A stretch of 59,712 nt of DNA from positions 1-59,712 of the forward strand of contig RCSS01000483.1 in assembly GCA_004000155.1 (NCBI GenBank), read 5' to 3'. The notes beneath the pieces are model-generated. The model made no database searches. It was given only the letters and a program-made list of their open reading frames with translations, and was not told the origin of the DNA. This DNA is from Tubulinosema ratisbonensis. Taxonomy: Eukaryota; Microsporidia; Tubulinosematidae. Shown here in pieces: positions 47,721-57,689 of this stretch; within the stretch, counting starts at the first letter, position 1, and the number at the start of each line of letters is the position of its first letter. Both the position numbers and the translations under genes were made by a program.

Positions 47721-47769
47721 TAAAGTCGAGCATTTATTACTGTTTATTGAGTTGGGTGGTTTTTAAGCT

Positions 47770-48440
47770 TTCCACTATGAAATTCGTTTCTAATTTCTTT
47801 GCAAGACATTCTTTCGTGATGTGGTTCCTAGATTTGTGGTGCTTGCTCACTTTTGTTTATTATAACTTGTAAGTGATTTGATTTCTATTTTTGAGCTGGT
47901 TTGTAAAAGCAAAGTATTTTTAGTAGTTTTTATTCTCCTATTAATTTCTTTGTAATCATTAACTCCTTCTGAAGCCAATTTTAATATTACTGCCTTGTCT
48001 AAGCCTCTTATAAAATTGTATTCCTCCATGTTGTTTGGTTTTCTATTTGTAGGGTTTGACTGGCTGTAATCCTTTTAATTATCCCTTGCATCACACTTAT
48101 ATGTTCGTCGATCGCAGTAAAATCTATTTGAAAGACCCTGTTAAGTCTCTGATTTAATTGAAATCTTATTTCTTAAATATTTTAGTTTCAACAGCCTGTC
48201 TAAAATACTTTCTCAAATATTTATTTTACTTTTAGTATTTTAAGTTCATCTTGAATGACATTTTCTAAGACTGCTAGTGACGTTTTGTAATCCCAGTTAG
48301 CTAGCTTAGATGTTTCTTTAAAGTTCTCTATCCATGTGAATAAATCGTTATCTAGTGAACTAAGATAGAATAAATCTCGTTATAGTGTAATTGATGTGGT
48401 CGGTATCATATAGTTTATAGTACACCTTTTCGCAATTTCG
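47770..48440 (-). pseudogene. gag of the old gypsy element
   Basis: LDNDLFTWIENFKETSKLAN and then WDYKTSLAVLENVIQDEL (about 48360-48253) fit a Gag capsid N-terminal helix set (W-I-x-x-F ... W followed by a leucine-rich helix). Near 47840-47800, SKHHKSRNHITKEC is a nucleocapsid zinc knuckle in which the first two Cys positions have become Ser and His. No intact start codon can be assigned with confidence. Confidence 0.6.
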
Positions 48441-48528
48441 TTCGTGGTGGCCGGTGAGGAACTCGAGATGGAGTCAAATTCTGCAAGTGTATCTCTTATT
48501 GTCTGGAACTTGTTCGTTAGTATCAACA

Positions 48529-48702
48529 TGTCCTATCCAAAGGACTTATATTTTAAAGAATTTAAGAATATTGATTTGCATACTTTATTCATTGTTTTTT
48601 CCTAGTAAACTGTACCATGAAATAACCTTTCTTGTGTTTATATTTCTTGACATTAATTTTACACTTTTAGCACTTGAAATTGATTTGATTTGACGTATAA
48701 CA
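48529..48702 (-). repeat. 5' LTR of the old gypsy element (174 bp)
   Basis: On the plus strand it begins TGTCCTATCC and ends GACGTATAACA; on the minus strand the element therefore starts TGTTATACGTC. Immediately inside, the minus strand reads TGTTGATACTAACG, which does not have the usual TGG of a tRNA 3'-end primer site. Either mutation removed it or an internal tRNA region was used. Confidence 0.8.
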
Positions 48703-49640
48703 GATATCAAGTAAAAGTACTTTTTTTGTTTCTTGCTTAAATAAATTGTAAGAGTACAATTATCTGCTGTAAAAATTTTCGATTATATCGTTATATATCA
48801 TCTTTCTTTTTCTTTGTAGTTAGTGGTGGTTCTTCTTTATTTGACCAAATAGTTCATTTAATGTAGTTTTTAGCAAGAATTTTTGTTGCTAGAAATTTGA
48901 TTGAGATGAAGTTGTCTGTGTTCCAGTTCCTCTGCAACCCGTAATGGCTTAATGAGTTCGAGTACAATATATTTAGAGTGTGGTACTAAAGAGGACCTAT
49001 ATTAATATTTTCTAGGAAATAGAAGAGCATATATGATGTAATTGCTATCGACGCCTGATACTAACCAAAATTAGATTCTATATTTAGCAGGTTTGTTGGG
49101 CATGTATTGAGCGAATTCACATCATACTTTAGTCGTGAATAGCCGTTTGTTTAAAGTAATATTTTCAACTGGTTTGAAATAGTTTGAACTATTTTTAGTA
49201 GAAAAATTTAAATTGCAAATACCATAGGGGGTCTATCAGTTTTTTTACGTTGGACCGCTAACTTTTTTGATCAAAATAATTAAATCCAAGTTTCTTGGTA
49301 AAATTATTTCTGCTCATAGTTTTAAAAAAATTTTAGACCCCAAATGTTATTACAAAAAAGAAAATATTCAAATTATTTTCTCCATATGCAGCTTGTGCAT
49401 ATAAATTACATTAAATACATCTAATTTTTATGATAAACTCTAATTAGCAACTAACACTCGCTTTTCTTCTTCTTTGTAATTGTTCTTATATAGATCTACA
49501 TAAAGTGGTAAACTATCAGTCTGAATGCTGTAAAATTTTTATTTCATTTTATGAAGTTGATCATACTGTCGGGTCTGGTTATTACCTGAAATTTTATAAG
49601 GTCGTGCTCTTCCACGTGTACCAACTACTTGCATTTATTG
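48703..49640 (-). pseudogene. piggyBac-like transposase, catalytic half (split by gypsy insertion)
   Basis: Minus-strand landmarks of the piggyBac DDE/D core in order: ENITLNKRLF (about 49166-49137), where the family has a D-E pair, so the first catalytic Asp is Asn. Then FAQYMPNKPAKYRI, a stop, and FWLVSGVDSNYII (49116 downwards), the hallmark Q-Y-M-P-x-K-P-x-K-x-G-I-K block. Then NTDNFISIKFLATKILAKN (about 48922-48866), matching D-N-F-Y-T-S-x-x-L-A-x-x-L with the second catalytic Asp kept (48916-48914). Last is WSNKEEPPL, matching the R-x-N-R-K-x-x-P block. An N-terminal stretch near 49600 reads VVGTRGRARPYKISG. The C-terminal half resumes at 44842 beyond the gypsy insertion. Confidence 0.8.
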
Positions 49641-50566
49641 CCAAACATATACATTATTCGCAATATCTTGTTCATTTATTCTACTGTACTTTTTTTTTAA
49701 GTTTAAGAGTAAGCTTATTCTTTTTTTGCCATTACATACATTCATAATATTTTCATCTTTAACGTTAGTATCTTTAAAAACAAAGTCATATTTATTTTAA
49801 ACTGATATTTCATCATTTTCAAAAAATTCATCTTCATTATTTTCTAAAAATTCTTTGCCAATAACATTTAATCTTCCAAATACTTATGCTGCGTTGTTTG
49901 CTTATACGTTTTTCTTGCAAAAAATGGCCTGTATTACTATAGCTACCAAAATAAAGTATAACTTAAATACCTATTAAGACTTCTAATTTCTGCCGCTTTT
50001 TCTTAGCATAAAAAGCTATTTTAGTTAAAAATTTGATATTTTTGTTAGATTACTTTAACCACCAATGTTTAGAAGAATAAGTAACATGTTGAATACAAAT
50101 ATAACTCAAAATCTAATAAAATAAAAATTTTCCTCAAAAAAATGATCTATTGTAGTCGAATCGGTAGCAAAAAAATTACTCAAATAAACAAAGTAAAACA
50201 AGAAAATAAATTTTATTATAAAATTATCTGAATTACAATAATAGTTATGAAATCAAATTCACAAACGAATTAAATTATTTGTGCAATTTCAATGCAAAAG
50301 ATTAAAATGAGTTATTTGATTTGTTATAGTATGCTTAGTGTTAACTTTTTTTGATAAACATACTATTATATAATTCGATTAATTTAATTACAAAATTATA
50401 TCCCAAATATATTTTTATTTCTGAATAATAGATTTGAACAAAAAAAATATGTTCAACTTTTTTAATTTTCTTGAAAATACACAGGTACCTACTTCACATA
50501 TTTAAATATTTATTTGAATAAAATAATTAATTTTATTAATTTATTTAATTTAACAACCTAATTCAA
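49641..50566. other. AT-rich intergenic DNA
   Basis: May contain the extreme N-terminus and end of the piggyBac copy, but no inverted terminus or TTAA duplication is recognisable. The plus-strand frame at 49505-49747 just before it is antisense to the transposase. The last part is the promoter region of the 118-aa gene; no core motif is clear. Confidence 0.5.
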
Positions 50567-50923
50567 ATGAGTGATAAAAGAGAATCAAATTTAAACAATA
50601 AAATTAACAAAGAAACTTCTCCTAAAATATATGCTAAATTGTGCAATGAAAATGAACTAATAGAAATAAAATCTTTTTATTATATTCACTTTAATTTTGA
50701 TTTGGTTTACGAACATAATGAAGCACAATGGTACCTTACTGCAAAAACAAAAATTAAATTAAATGATTTTTTGGTGTGTAAAAACAAAAGAGTTCCTTTA
50801 GAAACTTATTCTCAAATATCTTTTCATGAAAGAAACCTGGTAAACCAAGATTCATTTCATAAAATTTTAATTCAAAAGAAAAGAAGAAAAACATTAATTT
50901 TTGAAGATTTTATTATTCAGTAA
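50567..50923 (+). CDS. Orphan protein, 118 aa
   Basis: An intact ATG-to-TAA frame. Its mixed composition (for example EIKSFYYIHFNFDLVYEHNE and AQWYLTAKTKIKLNDFLVC) is unlike the Phe/Ile/Lys monotony of chance frames here, and its length is beyond what random AT-rich DNA should give. The protein is soluble and basic, with a polar N-terminal tail, a probable beta-rich middle (residues 30-75) and a basic C-terminal run QKKRRK (about residues 103-108) before TLIFEDFIIQ. No signal peptide, membrane segment or known motif is seen. It sits alone, at least 600 bp from any relic. The late basic cluster could be a nuclear-localisation or nucleic-acid-binding patch; that is only a guess. The family is not recognised. 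Confidence 0.65.
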   Translation: MSDKRESNLNNKINKETSPKIYAKLCNENELIEIKSFYYIHFNFDLVYEHNEAQWYLTAKTKIKLNDFLVCKNKRVPLETYSQISFHERNLVNQDSFHKILIQKKRRKTLIFEDFIIQ

Positions 50924-53422
50924 GAATATAAAACATTTGTTTATTTTTAAATAAAATATTTTAAATATTATTAAATTTATTTATAATTGGTCAATTATTT
51001 ATATAAAATATTTTTAACTTTTTTTAGTCCATAAAAATTAAAAAATTGAAAAATAAAAATGTATTATTACTTTGGATGGAAAGATTTTAGTAATTAAATT
51101 AACAGAAACATTTGATAAATGAACTTTTTCGTTTATATAATAGAATATATTTAATATTTTTAACTAGTTTTTATAAAATTATTTTTTATATTACAGTATT
51201 GTCAGTTTTCTGCCTAATATTAATTATTATAACTTATAATAACAACATTTGAAATAACTTATATTCTTTTTGAAAAATAATTTCATAATTTGAAAAGAAC
51301 ATTCATTTGTATTGCTATGCTTTTTGCTTCTCTTTTATCAAACATAGAATAAGACCTTTTTGAGTAGTGAAGATAAATGCTGATCTTAAAATTATTAAAA
51401 TAGTAGATGCCTTTATTTTAGACAAACACTAATCTAAATAATTTAATGCATAAGATTTGTGTTTGCAGTTATTTTAACTAACAAGTTTTTTTCTATGTAT
51501 GGAAATATCTATCTAAACTACTATTTTTAAATCTTTTAAATGCTAAAGACATAGACATTTTAGTATAACATCTTCCTTCACAATAAATCTAACCTAAAAT
51601 AAAAGATTTTACAATCTTTTTTATTTTACCAGCTGTTCAATACTGACATCACATGTACATATAACTAATAAAAAAAGCAGTATGCACTTTAATCTAGAAA
51701 TTTCCTAAATATTTGTAAAATAAAGTGATATCAATATAGTTTTTATATTTTTTGTATTATAATGTAAAAATATATACAAAAAGTAAAAGTGTCAAAGTAT
51801 TGATTTACATCTGAAAGTTTACAAAAATTTTGAATTAGATTTATCGCGATAAAAATTAATCAACTACATATTATTCACACTTATTTTTATTATAAAATTT
51901 TATTTTACTTTCACATGAAACTAGAAAAAAAATATTAACTCACCTTCCTCCTACAAAACCATAAAGTCTATAGCTTATTATCGTATCCTACTGCTCTCAT
52001 CCCATTCTTAAGGTACCTCTGGATGAGGGAAAAATTGATTTGTAAGTTTGTTGGTTAGTTTCAAAATAATCTTTTTTTTGTTTTGTTTATTGTTAAAAAA
52101 ATGGGTCTTAATATTTATCTAATTCTGTTTAGATAGTTTTCTTTCAAAGTCAAATCTGAGTGGCAACTTTATTATTATTATTTTTACCCATCTGATTTTC
52201 TCAGGCTTTACACTTTAATCATTAATAGTGACACCCTTCTGGTATACAGAGGTTTGTGGACTTTCACTTATATTTCCTTAAATTTGTTATTTCTAATTGA
52301 TTTAGGTTTCGGGTGGTGATAAAGGATTTCAAAAGAGCTCTGTAGTTTAATAAAAATCCATGACAAAAAATCTTTTCCGTCATTTGTTTAACAAAACAAT
52401 AGTTTTCATTTAGAAATTTTAGACACAGAATTGAAAACTTATGTGGATTTTTTAAGAAATAACCATAACTCTAAAAATAACAAACTGACCTGGCAAACCC
52501 AGGATATAATATTCTTTATTTTTTTTTGAGGCGTCATTTATTATTTAAAAAAACAATATTTTTTAAAGGTTAAGATTTCATATTTTTTCTCAATCAACTC
52601 TTTAAGATTTAAAACTATTTTTGTTTCATATATAATTTCAAAAGTAAATTTATTGAAATTAAATCTTGGAATTTAAAAATAAAAAAAGAACAGCAAAATC
52701 TTTTTTTTCAAAATTAATTCGTTCTTAGTTTGCATTATACGCAATCTTGTTAGAAATTTCAGGTTTATATGTTCTGTACTTTTAATAGCTGTAGGATTTT
52801 ATGGAGTTGATTAAGCTATTCAATTATTTAAAACATTTGCAACAACCTTATGTATCTATGCCACAAACTACTTGATCAATATGTACTTTATTACTTTTGC
52901 TGACAATGTCTAAAAAACATATTTCTGTAGAAATCTACTACTTTTTTACTTTGTTTAGTAAAGGTGGTTTTAGCTTTACTACATCAACACAAAGCATCTA
53001 ATAGCATTTTTTATCTACGTATTTCTTTTGGATGCTGTAATATAGAATTTACGACTTCTATCTATTATTGGGCTATTCTTTGTGCTGTAATTCAGTTAAA
53101 CGAAATCTAATTTTACCTTTATCCATAAACAAAATAAATTTGAATCCTTAGTATTTATTAGCACATATTATACGTTCTAGGTATTTTTTTATTATTAACT
53201 TTAAATAAATGCATTTTTACTCGAGTGAAAAATTAGTTGTAACATTAAAAGTAGTATCGTGTTTTTTGTCGGAAAAAATTATTTATTTTTTAATTTTTTT
53301 AAATCAGAAAAATATTAACTAAAATTTTTTATTTCTTGAAGAGGTTAATTTAAAAAATGAGAAGTTAAAAACAAATTAATGTTAATATATAAAAATTTTA
53401 ATTTACAAATAATGTAAGAAAC
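50924..53422. other. Intergenic DNA with an unclassified coding relic
   Basis: 50924-51900 is featureless AT-rich sequence. From about 51930 to 53150 the DNA is visibly less AT-rich and contains short coding-like runs on the minus strand (for example KIRFRLTELQHKE and LCVDVVKLKPPLLNKVKK near 52900-53120). These are broken by stops. The pattern resembles the transposon relics elsewhere in the window, but no family motif is clear enough to name. Confidence 0.4.
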
Positions 53423-53611
53423 TTAAAACCGAGAGAATAAAGATGTAAGATCAAAACCTGCAAAATAAAATATCTGACCGACACCTTTCACAACGTTATT
53501 AAAAACATACTTTATCATAGTACCAACATACCTAATCAATAAGATTTGTGTCTGTGTGATATTTAAAAAAAATAAAAATTTAAGAAATAAAAATAATTTT
53601 ATTGCTGACAT
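53423..53611 (-). CDS. Possible small membrane protein, 62 aa
   Basis: Starting from the ATG at 53611 the product has a hydrophobic N-terminus (MSAIKLFLFLKFLFFLN), a short polar stretch and a second part with Gly and aromatic residues (VVKGVGQIFYFAGFDLTSLF) ending SRF. The second part is compositionally richer than chance frames nearby, which is the main reason to list it. It could be a signal-anchored or two-helix membrane protein. No family is recognised and the size is close to what chance allows. Confidence 0.33.
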   Translation of the reverse strand: MSAIKLFLFLKFLFFLNITQTQILLIRYVGTMIKYVFNNVVKGVGQIFYFAGFDLTSLFSRF

Positions 53612-55530
53612 TACTAGCAAAACATAAAAAAAACACAACACAGATTCTTTCAAAATAAAAATCTAACAATAATAAAGTTATTCGAAAATGGAACAATATG
53701 AATAATATTATTCTATTCTTCATTTATAATATATGAAATTTGATATATGTAATTGATAAATATAATTTCTAAACAAATATTTATTATTTATTTTAAAAAA
53801 TAATTTCACCTAAACTTATGCAAAAGATAGAAAAGAAAAATCACCTATTTAAATTAGAACATTCATATTATAAGTCATTATATTGTAACTTACTTAAATG
53901 ATGCCAGGTCTACTTATAGACTCAAAAATAAATTTTTCTAATTAAATATTAATACAAAAAACATCATAAAGAAAAACAACATTTATGTTGTAGAAAATCT
54001 AAGAAAAATAATCAACAGTACCTTAATATGGGTGTAAAATCTCTCGAAAGGATTTATAAAAACAAAAAAATAATAACACCGTTTATTTTATAAACACCAT
54101 TTTCAAAAGTTTAATGAAAACAAACGCGTTGAGTACACGATAATTTTTTTTAACATACAAATATTTATATTTAAATATATATTTATTAAAGTAAAATTAA
54201 TTAATTTTTAAATCTTTAAATAGTTGGCACATAAAGTAGAACTTTTAATTATTTTAAATTAACTGACATTTCTTTCAAATGAGAATTTTTTGAATTAATG
54301 AATAAAATAATTTATTAAAGTTCTAGTTATTTAAATAAAAATTTTATATTTAAAAACATCATAAAAAATGATATAAATTTGGTAACATTCTGTTTTAGCC
54401 TTTCTATTATTATAACTTAAATAAGTAAAACTACGGTCGTGTTTTAAAATAAATTTTTATTTTAATGTTTTGCAATTCTTCAAGTTACAACAATATTTAA
54501 AAAAGAATATCTTTAAATCATGATTAAAAGAATAAAAACTTATTTTTTGTTAAGAAAATATAGAAGAATCAGTAAACCTTTCATTTATTTATAAAAGTTG
54601 ACAAATGTCTTTAAAATTTGCCAAGTTAAGAAATTTTACAATTTAAAGCAATTAATCAGAATTCTTCTAAAAAAGTAAATTTAAACAAATTTTTTTGAAC
54701 CCAAACAATACATACTTTTATAACATTTAATTTTGTCTTATATTCAAATTTTTATGTAATAAAATAAATATGGAAAATAAACTAAAATTAATTTATTTTT
54801 ATAAACTTTACTATTATATTTTTAATTTTATCTAACTATTTTGAAATTCAAAAATACTTAATATTTTTTGAGCAATGGTTTAAAATTCATGTAAATTTTA
54901 ATCAAAGTTCATATAATTTTTTTTCTATTTTGATTGAGATTGTTAATATCGTAGAAAACAATATTAATTATTTTCTAGAAAAAAAATTATTTTTAAATAA
55001 TTTTAAAAATAAACCATACGCTTATGAAGGATAGAAAGAGAGCATTATTAATAAATAAATCATTAATCAGTAATTTTTTAATTTATAATAAGGCGTAACT
55101 GACAGGTATGGCAGTGAATCAAAGATAATATTTTAACTTTTTGATAATGTTGTTTATTTATAAAAAATTTTGAGAAAAAATTATAATTGGTGTTTTTTTC
55201 ACAAATTTACAATGCTAAAAAACTTGAAAAAAAATGATCTTGTTTTTGTAAAAGTAAAATTGACATTTTTATCCCTTACACAACATTTCAAGATAAAGAG
55301 ACTTTCAATGTTATAGTAAAACCTTTAATATTTAAATTAGGATCTTTTTAATAAATAAAAACCACAAACACCTCGTGTTTTCATAGAAAAAGAACCTGTA
55401 AAAAAAGAACTTCGAAAATGAAATTATTGTCACAACAATTTTATAATAGATTGAAATAGATGCAAACATGTTTGAGCTAAATATAATATGTCTAAATATG
55501 AAAAATAATCAAAAGAAAGATTATAAAAGC
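53612..55530. other. AT-rich intergenic DNA, nothing recognised
   Basis: No gene, repeat or RNA supported on either strand. Confidence 0.55.
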
Positions 55531-55539
55531 TAGTAATGA

Positions 55540-55765
55540 AATACCGGTGGTTAAAAAAAAATTTGAAAAATCAAAAATGATGAATCAATAAATGGAGAAA
55601 AAAGGATTTCCAAATAGATGAAAAAGAAACCACAAAAGAAACTGAACAGTTTATTTATTTGTCAAAATATATAAAACCCGAAAACAGGACTTACGTTAGC
55701 TAGGTTTAGAAAACAAAAGAAGAAATCTAAAAGAATTACAATTTAAGATTGTATTTACAAGAAAA
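55540..55765 (+). pseudogene. Possible LINE-type reverse transcriptase tail
   Basis: One plus-strand frame reads QIDEKETTKETEQFIYLSKY and continues IKPENRTYVS, then KTKEEI between stops. This resembles the C-terminal RT region of many non-LTR retrotransposons, where a short strand is followed by x-Q/E-F-x-Y-L-G-x-x-I, then D-x-x-x-x-x-E-I-x-x-R-I. The Gly after Y-L is Ser here. No YxDD block or endonuclease was identified upstream, so the call rests on one motif. Confidence 0.35.
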
Positions 55766-56379
55766 ATGATAAAGTTGATCTAATTTTAAGCAGTAACAAA
55801 TTTCAAAATAGAATAAAATGAAATTACTGTGTTAAATTCATAAATGTAAAAAAACTATGTTTAAATTTCAATAATAATTTAAATTTACTTAAAAAATCCA
55901 TTTTACAGGGTTATTAATCAATATAAATAAAACTATTCAGAAATATGAAAATTATTTATAAATTTAAAGAAAATTAGTAAAAATTAAAAAGTCATTGATA
56001 ATTTAGAGAAAAACATTGTAAAAATTATTTTTTAAAATAGAAAAAATAATATTTTTTATAAAGCCATATATTTCTGTGGTACCTTGTCCTTAAAAAACAT
56101 GAATTATGTTGATTCTGTCTTAGTTCTACTACCTTTTTATTAAATTGTTTGTTTGTATTTATTTTAAAATAATTATCAAACATATTTATTTAATTAAAAT
56201 TCTTTATATATTTATTTCCCCTTCACCTTGGCGGGAAGATCAAAAGAAGTTTCGACAAAACAAAAGTTATTTTTCCTCTAAAACTAAAAATAAAAAAAAT
56301 TAAAAATCATTCTAGAAAGTCGCTTTTTTACTCAAATTTGTATTATTACAAAAAAAGGTATATGTTCGATGTTCACTTT
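55766..56379. other. AT-rich intergenic DNA
   Basis: Nothing coding. At 56227-56237 it holds cttggcgggaa, a GC-rich 11-mer that recurs in the same orientation at 58720-58730 beyond the Merlin pair. Confidence 0.5.
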
Positions 56380-56402
56380 CAACCATTGATTTGATTATTT
56401 TT

Positions 56403-56436
56403 AAGGGTAAAATAATTAAATATTAAATAAAAAAAT
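56403..56436 (+). repeat. Merlin-family terminal sequence
   Basis: aagggtaaaataattaaata onward aligns with 7295-7328 (28 of 34 identical), and looser similarity extends outward to about 56370. It occupies the position of the 3' terminus of copy D. The partner terminus near 57530 is not clear. Confidence 0.55.
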
Positions 56437-56500
56437 AAATTAAATAAATTTAAAAAGCAAACTTGCGCAATTTTAAGCAAGAAAAATATTATTTTATATT

Positions 56501-56540
56501 ATAATAAAAATTAAATAAAAATAATAAAAATTAAATAAAA
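56501..56540. repeat. Perfect 20-bp tandem duplication
   Basis: The unit ataataaaaattaaataaaa occurs twice head to tail and a partial third copy follows (ataattaaaa). It lies inside the end of Merlin copy D. Confidence 0.85.
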
Positions 56541-57689
56541 ATAATTAAAATTTCTTGAATTAAATTTTTCTATCAGCGGTTATTTTCCAATTTTCAAAAA
56601 AAGATCTTTTTCATTACAAAAGTTTTTCGCCACATTCATTCATAAAAATGACTTTATGAAAACTTTGAGCTGTTACATCTAAATTATAAATTTTCTTTTA
56701 GCTGCATTATAAGTAGATTCAATATCATTTGTGCACACCAGTTAAAAGATTTTTTATATGTTGCATGATTCACAGTTTTATGAAGTTAAGACCTACAAGC
56801 AAAGGCTACATTTTAAAAATATACACAAGAATACCAACATACACATTGTGCTGATCACTCCATATTATAGAATGTGGTAAATATACTATTTAATAATTTG
56901 AAATAACTATTTCTTTTTTTTATTAGTTTGAGAAATTTTTTTTATTAATCATGTATCTCAAATACCCAAAACTCATTTTTTAATATCTCTTAAGGTCTGC
57001 CGTAGCTGTATTTTATTTTAAAAATTTGATTTGTCGATTTGAACGATCTTATTCAGCCCTCTAAATTTTAAATTTGACTTTCTAACACTTTTTCTGCAAA
57101 GCTTTCTCAACAACTTACAAATAACAATATATGGTACTGAAGATAAATTTTATCTTTATGATATTTTTAAATAAAGTTTCAAACGCTTTTTATTAAATTT
57201 TATTTAAATTTTTTGAAAATAAACTTTGTTGAAAAATGATTAATCCAAAAAAACTTTTCCATGTCATACATAAAGGTTCTCTTTTACATCTTCATCAACA
57301 CCCATCAAAATCTTTTATCTTTATATAACATTACTTTTTAGTGTAATATTATAAAAAGAAGAATCTCTGTGTATCTTCTATTTAAGTAGCCATAGAATAT
57401 ATTCCTCGTTATTTAGCAAAATTTACATTTATTTTAATAACTGTATAAATAAACTCATTTGATAACAAAATATATAAAATATTTTTTTATATTTTCTTTA
57501 TTAATATTAATTTTAATTTAATTTAATAATTTCCAAAGCAAAGTGGGCACGTATGCTTTATTATAGTCAAAAAAATAATATTTTTATTAAATATAACAAA
57601 ATTTTATGTAATAAATAAGAATCAAATATTTTAAACTTGCATAAATAGATTTGTAAATCCTAACGATCTCAATAGAGATTTTACTAATA

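Larger units (their letters stand above)
44843..48702 (-). mobile_element. Old Ty3/gypsy retrotransposon inserted in a piggyBac copy
   Basis: A 3860-bp element on the minus strand. It has long terminal repeats at both ends, a polypurine tract next to the 3' LTR and, in order, gag, protease, RT, RNase H and integrase remains. Both LTRs have TG...CA ends. They have diverged greatly, including length differences (174 and 209 bp), so the insertion is much older than the one at 8.4 kb. No clean target duplication remains: the flanks read atggc (44838-44842) and gatat (48703-48707). The same piggyBac gene continues on both sides, which fixes the insertion boundaries independently. Confidence 0.88.
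56380..57430 (-). mobile_element. Merlin transposon relic (copy D) with recognisable DDE residues
   Basis: Read on the minus strand. DGCRWRCKREPLCMTWKSFF (about 57301-57241) matches the N-terminal D-G-x-x-W-R-C ... S-F-F block. LNKIVQIDKSNF (about 57055-57019) contains the first catalytic Asp, and HSIIWSDQHNVY (about 56873-56838) the second (56855-56853). TNDIESTYNAAKRKF (about 56730-56686) contains the third acidic residue (Glu 56720-56718). All three catalytic positions are therefore retained, although frames are broken between them. Its distal end has a sequence at 56403-56436 that is about 82% identical to the inner terminal repeat of copy A (7295-7328). Confidence 0.75.

Noticed and set aside
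48454..48693. 79-codon plus-strand open frame
   Set aside because: It overlaps the 5' LTR of the old gypsy element and is antisense to it.
44838..48707. Target-site duplication for the old gypsy element
   Set aside because: Flanks atggc and gatat do not match; the duplication has decayed or the boundary is off by a few bases.
49505..49747. 80-codon plus-strand open frame
   Set aside because: Antisense to the piggyBac transposase relic; its Phe/Tyr/His richness reflects the complementary strand.
44000..50100. piggyBac inverted termini and TTAA duplication
   Set aside because: TTAA is too common in this DNA, and no C/T-rich terminal repeat pair could be matched across the two flanks.
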